A DNA stretch of 64,000 nt from Geobacter sp. OR-1 (GTDB lineage: Bacteria > Desulfobacterota > Desulfuromonadia > Geobacterales > DSM-12255). The stretch lies in the NCBI RefSeq assembly GCF_000813145.1, contig NZ_BAZF01000015.1:1-64000 (forward strand). Direction: 5' to 3'. Position 1 is the first letter of the stretch. Each line of letters begins with the position of its first letter. The notes beneath the pieces are model-generated. The model was not told the DNA's origin. It ran no database searches and saw only the letters and a list, made by a program, of their open reading frames with translations. This document shows positions 61,501 to 64,000 of this stretch, piece after piece. A program made the position numbers and the translations under genes.

Positions 61501-63468
61501 GGCAAATCGGGTCTGCCGCTGGCCAGGGCACAGGTCTCCTTCACCCGCAAGCAGAGCGGCCTGGACTATGCCAGGACCGTTGCCCCGTACAACGGCATCT
61601 GCAACGTCTGCCATGCGCTGCAGGGGGCGAAGCTGAGCAAACACTACGGCAACGATTACGGCGACGGCCACAACTCCAGCAGGGTCTGCACCAACTGCCA
61701 CCAGCACCGGTTCACTGACAGCCATGCGGAAAATAAGCCCTGCAACAGCTGCCACAACAACAAGCCGGTGCCACGCCATTCAGCCTTCGGCCAGCCGCGC
61801 GGATGCACCACCTGCCATACCGGCACGGTCGGGAACCGCGTTGACGTCATGGGACAGTTCAACGGCACCTCGCACCATGTCCAGGGGGTAACTGTTTCGA
61901 ACAAGCAGTGTTATTCCTGCCATTGGGAAGCAACCCCGGAAGGGCTTATCGATGTCCGCTACCATGAAGGGTACAACTACAAAACTTACACCTCGGTGAA
62001 AAACTCCAAGGTGGACCTGGTCGTATGGGGTCCTGGCACCAGACCGGCAACCTACCGGCTTTATTCGACCGCAATCCAGTATACGCCGGCAAAACTGGCC
62101 CTCGGCAACATCACCACCGAGCGGCAGGAAGTAGCGAAAATCACCAATCACTGCCTCGGCTGCCACAGCGACCAGAACAACGCCACCCAGCCGTTCGGTG
62201 ACTGCAAGACCCCGCGTCAGTACGCCTGGGACAGGCAGAGTATTGCCGCCAGGTATTCCCAGACCGGCACGACCGGTTGGGGAAAATACCAGACCAACGG
62301 CAAGGGTACAGTAACCAAGGCGCTCTCCGGCCATGGCAATGCCGTTGCCAACCAGGGCGGGTTCGACCCGAACAACGGCACCGACCAGTCCTTTGCCAAC
62401 ACCAGAAACGGCGCCTATAACGTTACCTGCTATGACTGTCACAACTCGCACGGATCCCGCGTGGTCGGAACAACATCAAGCTACGTGACCTTCAACGGCA
62501 CCAAAAACGGCGCCAACCTGAAGGAAACCCAGGCTGGCAAAGGCGGTTATACCATGTCTTACAAGGCATCCGCCAATTCCGCACCCGACGCGATCAACCC
62601 ATACAGCGCCGGGGCCGGCCAATGCTTCGACTGCCATCTGACCAGCACCCGCGGAACAACCCCGTGGGGCTACCAATCCACATTCGGCGCCAGCAAGTCG
62701 ATCAAGGGGTATGTTGATTCGGATATGTTCGGGGCGTCTGCTGCACCCTACATGGATCGCTATCCATACATGAATATGCCGATCAAAGGGGGACACCTCA
62801 AGGCATCGAGCTACCTCAACCATTCCACCGCCGGTCAGAACAAGATCAACGGCCTCTGTACCCCGTGTCATGACCCGCATGGAGTGAGCCCATCTCTGGG
62901 GAGCAAGCAGGCGTATGCCGTTCCGATGCTCAAGGGAACCTGGATGACAACCCCCTACAGAGAAGATGCCGCCAACCCGGCTACCGGCGGAACAGCGAGC
63001 GCTTATGCCGACATCCGCCAGATAGTGACCGAAGACGACAGCAAGTTCGCCGGGCTATGCCTGCGCTGTCACTACAAAAACAACCTGACCAACGGCACCG
63101 ACCATACCTGGAAGAGCCCGGACAGAATCCACGAATCGGTCAAGGGCTGGAAAACAGCAAACCCCACCATCCAGCACACCTTCACCTGTTCCAAGTGCCA
63201 TGCTCCGCACACGAGCGGACTGCCTCGGCTCATGGTAACCAACTGCCTCGACTTCAACCACCAAGGTCGTAAGCAAACCGGTGGTTCGGCAGGCTCAGGG
63301 AGTTGCACCGGGTGTAATGAGTATAGCGGTAACAACGGCGCCGGCTACGGCGGCGGCAGCTTCCCGCTCGGCGGTGGTGAAGGCGGGGCATCTGCATCCT
63401 ACATGGTCAACTGCCATCCGACCGGCGCCTGGCCGGACAACAGCTGGAACACGAAAACACCATGGTAA
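58600..63468 (+). CDS. Giant secreted multiheme c-type cytochrome (about 36 heme motifs)
   Basis: A 1622-residue exported protein from ATG 58600 (AAGGAG upstream); signal peptide ends near ISRA-A. I count 29 CXXCH motifs (first CYDCH, last CSKCH) and 7 CX4CH motifs (such as CTNVNCH, CANLYCH, CNGTYCH, CSDVYCH), the CX4CH/CXXCH combination known from Geobacter extracellular cytochromes. Up to 36 hemes if all bind. A late CTGCN lacks the histidine. No lipobox or membrane anchor follows the leader. It probably carries electrons across the cell envelope or to extracellular acceptors. Many short repeats containing DVVFKQGGSYNP-like text separate the motifs. Confidence 0.9.
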   Translation: MGGPKKECAANFSKCLLIMTILSGFILAPVISRAAIQCYDCHGNRSESDYRPIDSPANDPVRNAVTGAFPGSHRTHIAGPGAPAVCAKCHPGSESYNTSHRNGLISLSGNINNSASPATYNNYSYSGYFPQTPTPLLHSCTNVNCHFEKITPVWGSPAYVATSDCNGCHEFPPADGSHPAASGSGTKHRDYYGVATSCSKCHLDHLASAAPFAHATSAGKRGLSVQFAAPPNNGGNYSGDVSYATYLKKLPSERNGSCANLYCHSNGNNGPPIVVPTWGGTLQGDCTGCHAGGGAETTLGGRHGRHTDTARYNFKCERCHKNTVDTANTVVNRELHVNNVKDVAFKEGGSYGADKSCNGTYCHSDARNGLPRIPVKWSDTGITMQCDSCHKGTANENTAANCASTQGVWSSARGFCTPPLTMASNGHDRLVGYRWIRKYPCYYCHNATVTRFNTVTTFTRHLNGSKDIVFDPKWNIVGRPNPTYDPATKQCSDVYCHSDGTTNPDAVRKFGWNEPKTNCNSCHGHPRESCSTAGCHDGRVDVIGKVWVLPAAFGSMSSYHWPLGQEWKASLPMFPNLGAGNARANSHPRHTETNFTCDECHAATIINGSCTSCHTTGVPPGSMTEVAHLNGAVHVNKTKDVVFKQGGSYNPVSKICSNTACHAGGTDPVWGGSVNNSVICLGCHGTSNPDQDSYVTFNGTRARINLSQWYATGHGRYSTSGRYPVSGNPAANFPGNPCWYCHDNTVLHNDETNLFRLRRHSQFSNRFEKECVYCHMSGLDSECLGCHNNKESLAKQLKDIPANPNAAWPDGTPANRPDHAPMVSGQVSCITSQCHFIDPSNPTHDIKLHNSGAGLWSQDQKEDVRNQYIMMGVCLKCHDDDSSGECNSCHTAPANNPLKYAIGFDPGTGFIKPKKARASSAHFGYKHYREYKANGVWKGGKFCWDCHDPHGDSNIYMIHDQVATATDGKSGLPLARAQVSFTRKQSGLDYARTVAPYNGICNVCHALQGAKLSKHYGNDYGDGHNSSRVCTNCHQHRFTDSHAENKPCNSCHNNKPVPRHSAFGQPRGCTTCHTGTVGNRVDVMGQFNGTSHHVQGVTVSNKQCYSCHWEATPEGLIDVRYHEGYNYKTYTSVKNSKVDLVVWGPGTRPATYRLYSTAIQYTPAKLALGNITTERQEVAKITNHCLGCHSDQNNATQPFGDCKTPRQYAWDRQSIAARYSQTGTTGWGKYQTNGKGTVTKALSGHGNAVANQGGFDPNNGTDQSFANTRNGAYNVTCYDCHNSHGSRVVGTTSSYVTFNGTKNGANLKETQAGKGGYTMSYKASANSAPDAINPYSAGAGQCFDCHLTSTRGTTPWGYQSTFGASKSIKGYVDSDMFGASAAPYMDRYPYMNMPIKGGHLKASSYLNHSTAGQNKINGLCTPCHDPHGVSPSLGSKQAYAVPMLKGTWMTTPYREDAANPATGGTASAYADIRQIVTEDDSKFAGLCLRCHYKNNLTNGTDHTWKSPDRIHESVKGWKTANPTIQHTFTCSKCHAPHTSGLPRLMVTNCLDFNHQGRKQTGGSAGSGSCTGCNEYSGNNGAGYGGGSFPLGGGEGGASASYMVNCHPTGAWPDNSWNTKTPW

Positions 63469-63530
63469 GGCACCGGGTTATGGGTTATGCACCGCAAGAT
63501 CATTCAGTCAAGCAATTCGGAGGGTATCCG

Positions 63531-64000
63531 ATGAATTTTCCGTTTTTGACCAACGACAGCCGTGACGGTGGTAGAGCTGCTGGAAAACGTCAACTGGCCC
63601 GTATCGTAAACCTCATGATGGCTGTTTTCATGCTGCTGTTGCCGCTGTCGGCATTTGGGGCCGGGGGAGACGTTGCCTGGCAACTCGCCGACCAGTTGCC
63701 GGGAAAACAGGAGGCGCGGGCCTCGGCAGTCGATAAAGCCGGCAATGTCTTTGCCACCGGCTACCAGAACCTTGCCGCTGGCGTAGATGACGACTATTAC
63801 ACGGTAAAGTTCAAGGCCGACGGCAGCGGCATCGCTTGGCGGGCAACCTATGACCGGGCGCATGGCTCGGACCAGGCCACCTCGATCGTCATCGATTCCG
63901 AGGATAACGTCATCGTGACCGGTCATACCTGGAACGGGACCAACTACGATATCCATACGATCAAGTACAGCGGCGAGACCGGCGCAGTACTCTGGCAGCA
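63531..64000 (+). CDS. SBBP/beta-propeller-repeat protein, truncated by window end
   Basis: The frame opens at ATG 63531 (GGAGG 8 nt upstream) and runs through the window edge. A signal peptide (about 25-46, VNLMMAVFMLLLPLSAFGAG) is followed by SBBP-type repeats: AVDKAGNVFATGYQNLAAGV, DDYYTVKFKADGSGIAWRAT, VIDSEDNVIVTGHTWNGTNY. Such repeats form beta-propellers on secreted proteins. The gene begins 62 bp after the giant cytochrome, suggesting co-transcription and a partner at the cell surface. Confidence 0.8.
   Translation, partial: MNFPFLTNDSRDGGRAAGKRQLARIVNLMMAVFMLLLPLSAFGAGGDVAWQLADQLPGKQEARASAVDKAGNVFATGYQNLAAGVDDDYYTVKFKADGSGIAWRATYDRAHGSDQATSIVIDSEDNVIVTGHTWNGTNYDIHTIKYSGETGAVLWQ

Overview
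The window looks like a chromosomal segment of a Geobacter-type anaerobic deltaproteobacterium (order Geobacterales). The grounds are a roughly 36-heme c-type cytochrome with mixed CX2CH and CX4CH motifs, a Geobacter-style dockerin/cohesin pair, several GG/GC (-24/-12) sigma-54 promoters, an exosortase with its sorting-tag substrates, and a type I-E CRISPR-Cas locus. I cannot name the species from sequence alone.

Layout. (1) 1-10.1 kb, minus strand: a type I-E locus, cas3-cse1-cse2-cas7-cas5-cas6e, then cas1-cas2, then a leader and a CRISPR array that runs off the left edge. It is interrupted by toxin-antitoxin genes: a plus-strand RHH/MazF pair between cas6e and cas1, and a MazE-like gene with a broken mazF between cas2 and the leader. 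A 49-codon basic ORF precedes cas1. (2) 10.1-11.6 kb: a patch of GTAGGGGC...GCCC palindromic repeats with a REP-associated (Y1/RAYT) transposase, an apparent deletion derivative of the same element upstream of cas3, and two tiny addiction-module ORFs without a visible toxin. (3) 11.7-32.3 kb, mostly housekeeping and envelope: a sigma-54 amt gene, a PAS histidine kinase, PepF, a giant beta-propeller/Ig/dockerin secreted protein with a cohesin-like lipoprotein, a beta-barrel, a FlgO-like lipoprotein pair, a chemoreceptor with a PstS-like binding protein, a DUF815-type ATPase, a lone OppC-type permease and an NtrC-type regulator. (4) 32.6-58.1 kb: an exopolysaccharide/exosortase island. The plus-strand half holds two sorting-tag proteins, two CAP-domain proteins, a TPR lipoprotein, Wza-like export, an outer-membrane barrel, a Wzc-like chain-length protein and a tyrosine-kinase-like ATPase. 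The minus-strand half holds a WecA-like initiating transferase, an EpsI-fused exosortase, several glycosyltransferases, a flippase, a polymerase, a methyltransferase, a kinase/nucleotidyltransferase pair and a GH84-like glycosidase. (5) 58.6-64 kb: the giant cytochrome and the start of an SBBP-repeat protein that runs off the right edge.

How they work together. The exopolysaccharide genes form a complete Wzx/Wzy-style route: initiation, sugar addition, flipping, polymerisation, chain-length control and export, coupled to an exosortase that would anchor the tagged proteins. Two sigma-54-like promoters drive the sorting-tag/CAP operon and a protein with three MshEN-type cyclic-di-GMP motif pairs, a membrane segment and a CAP domain. 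A sigma-54 activator gene lies just upstream of the first. The three-MshEN-TM-CAP protein (41957-43219) is the most unusual object in the window.
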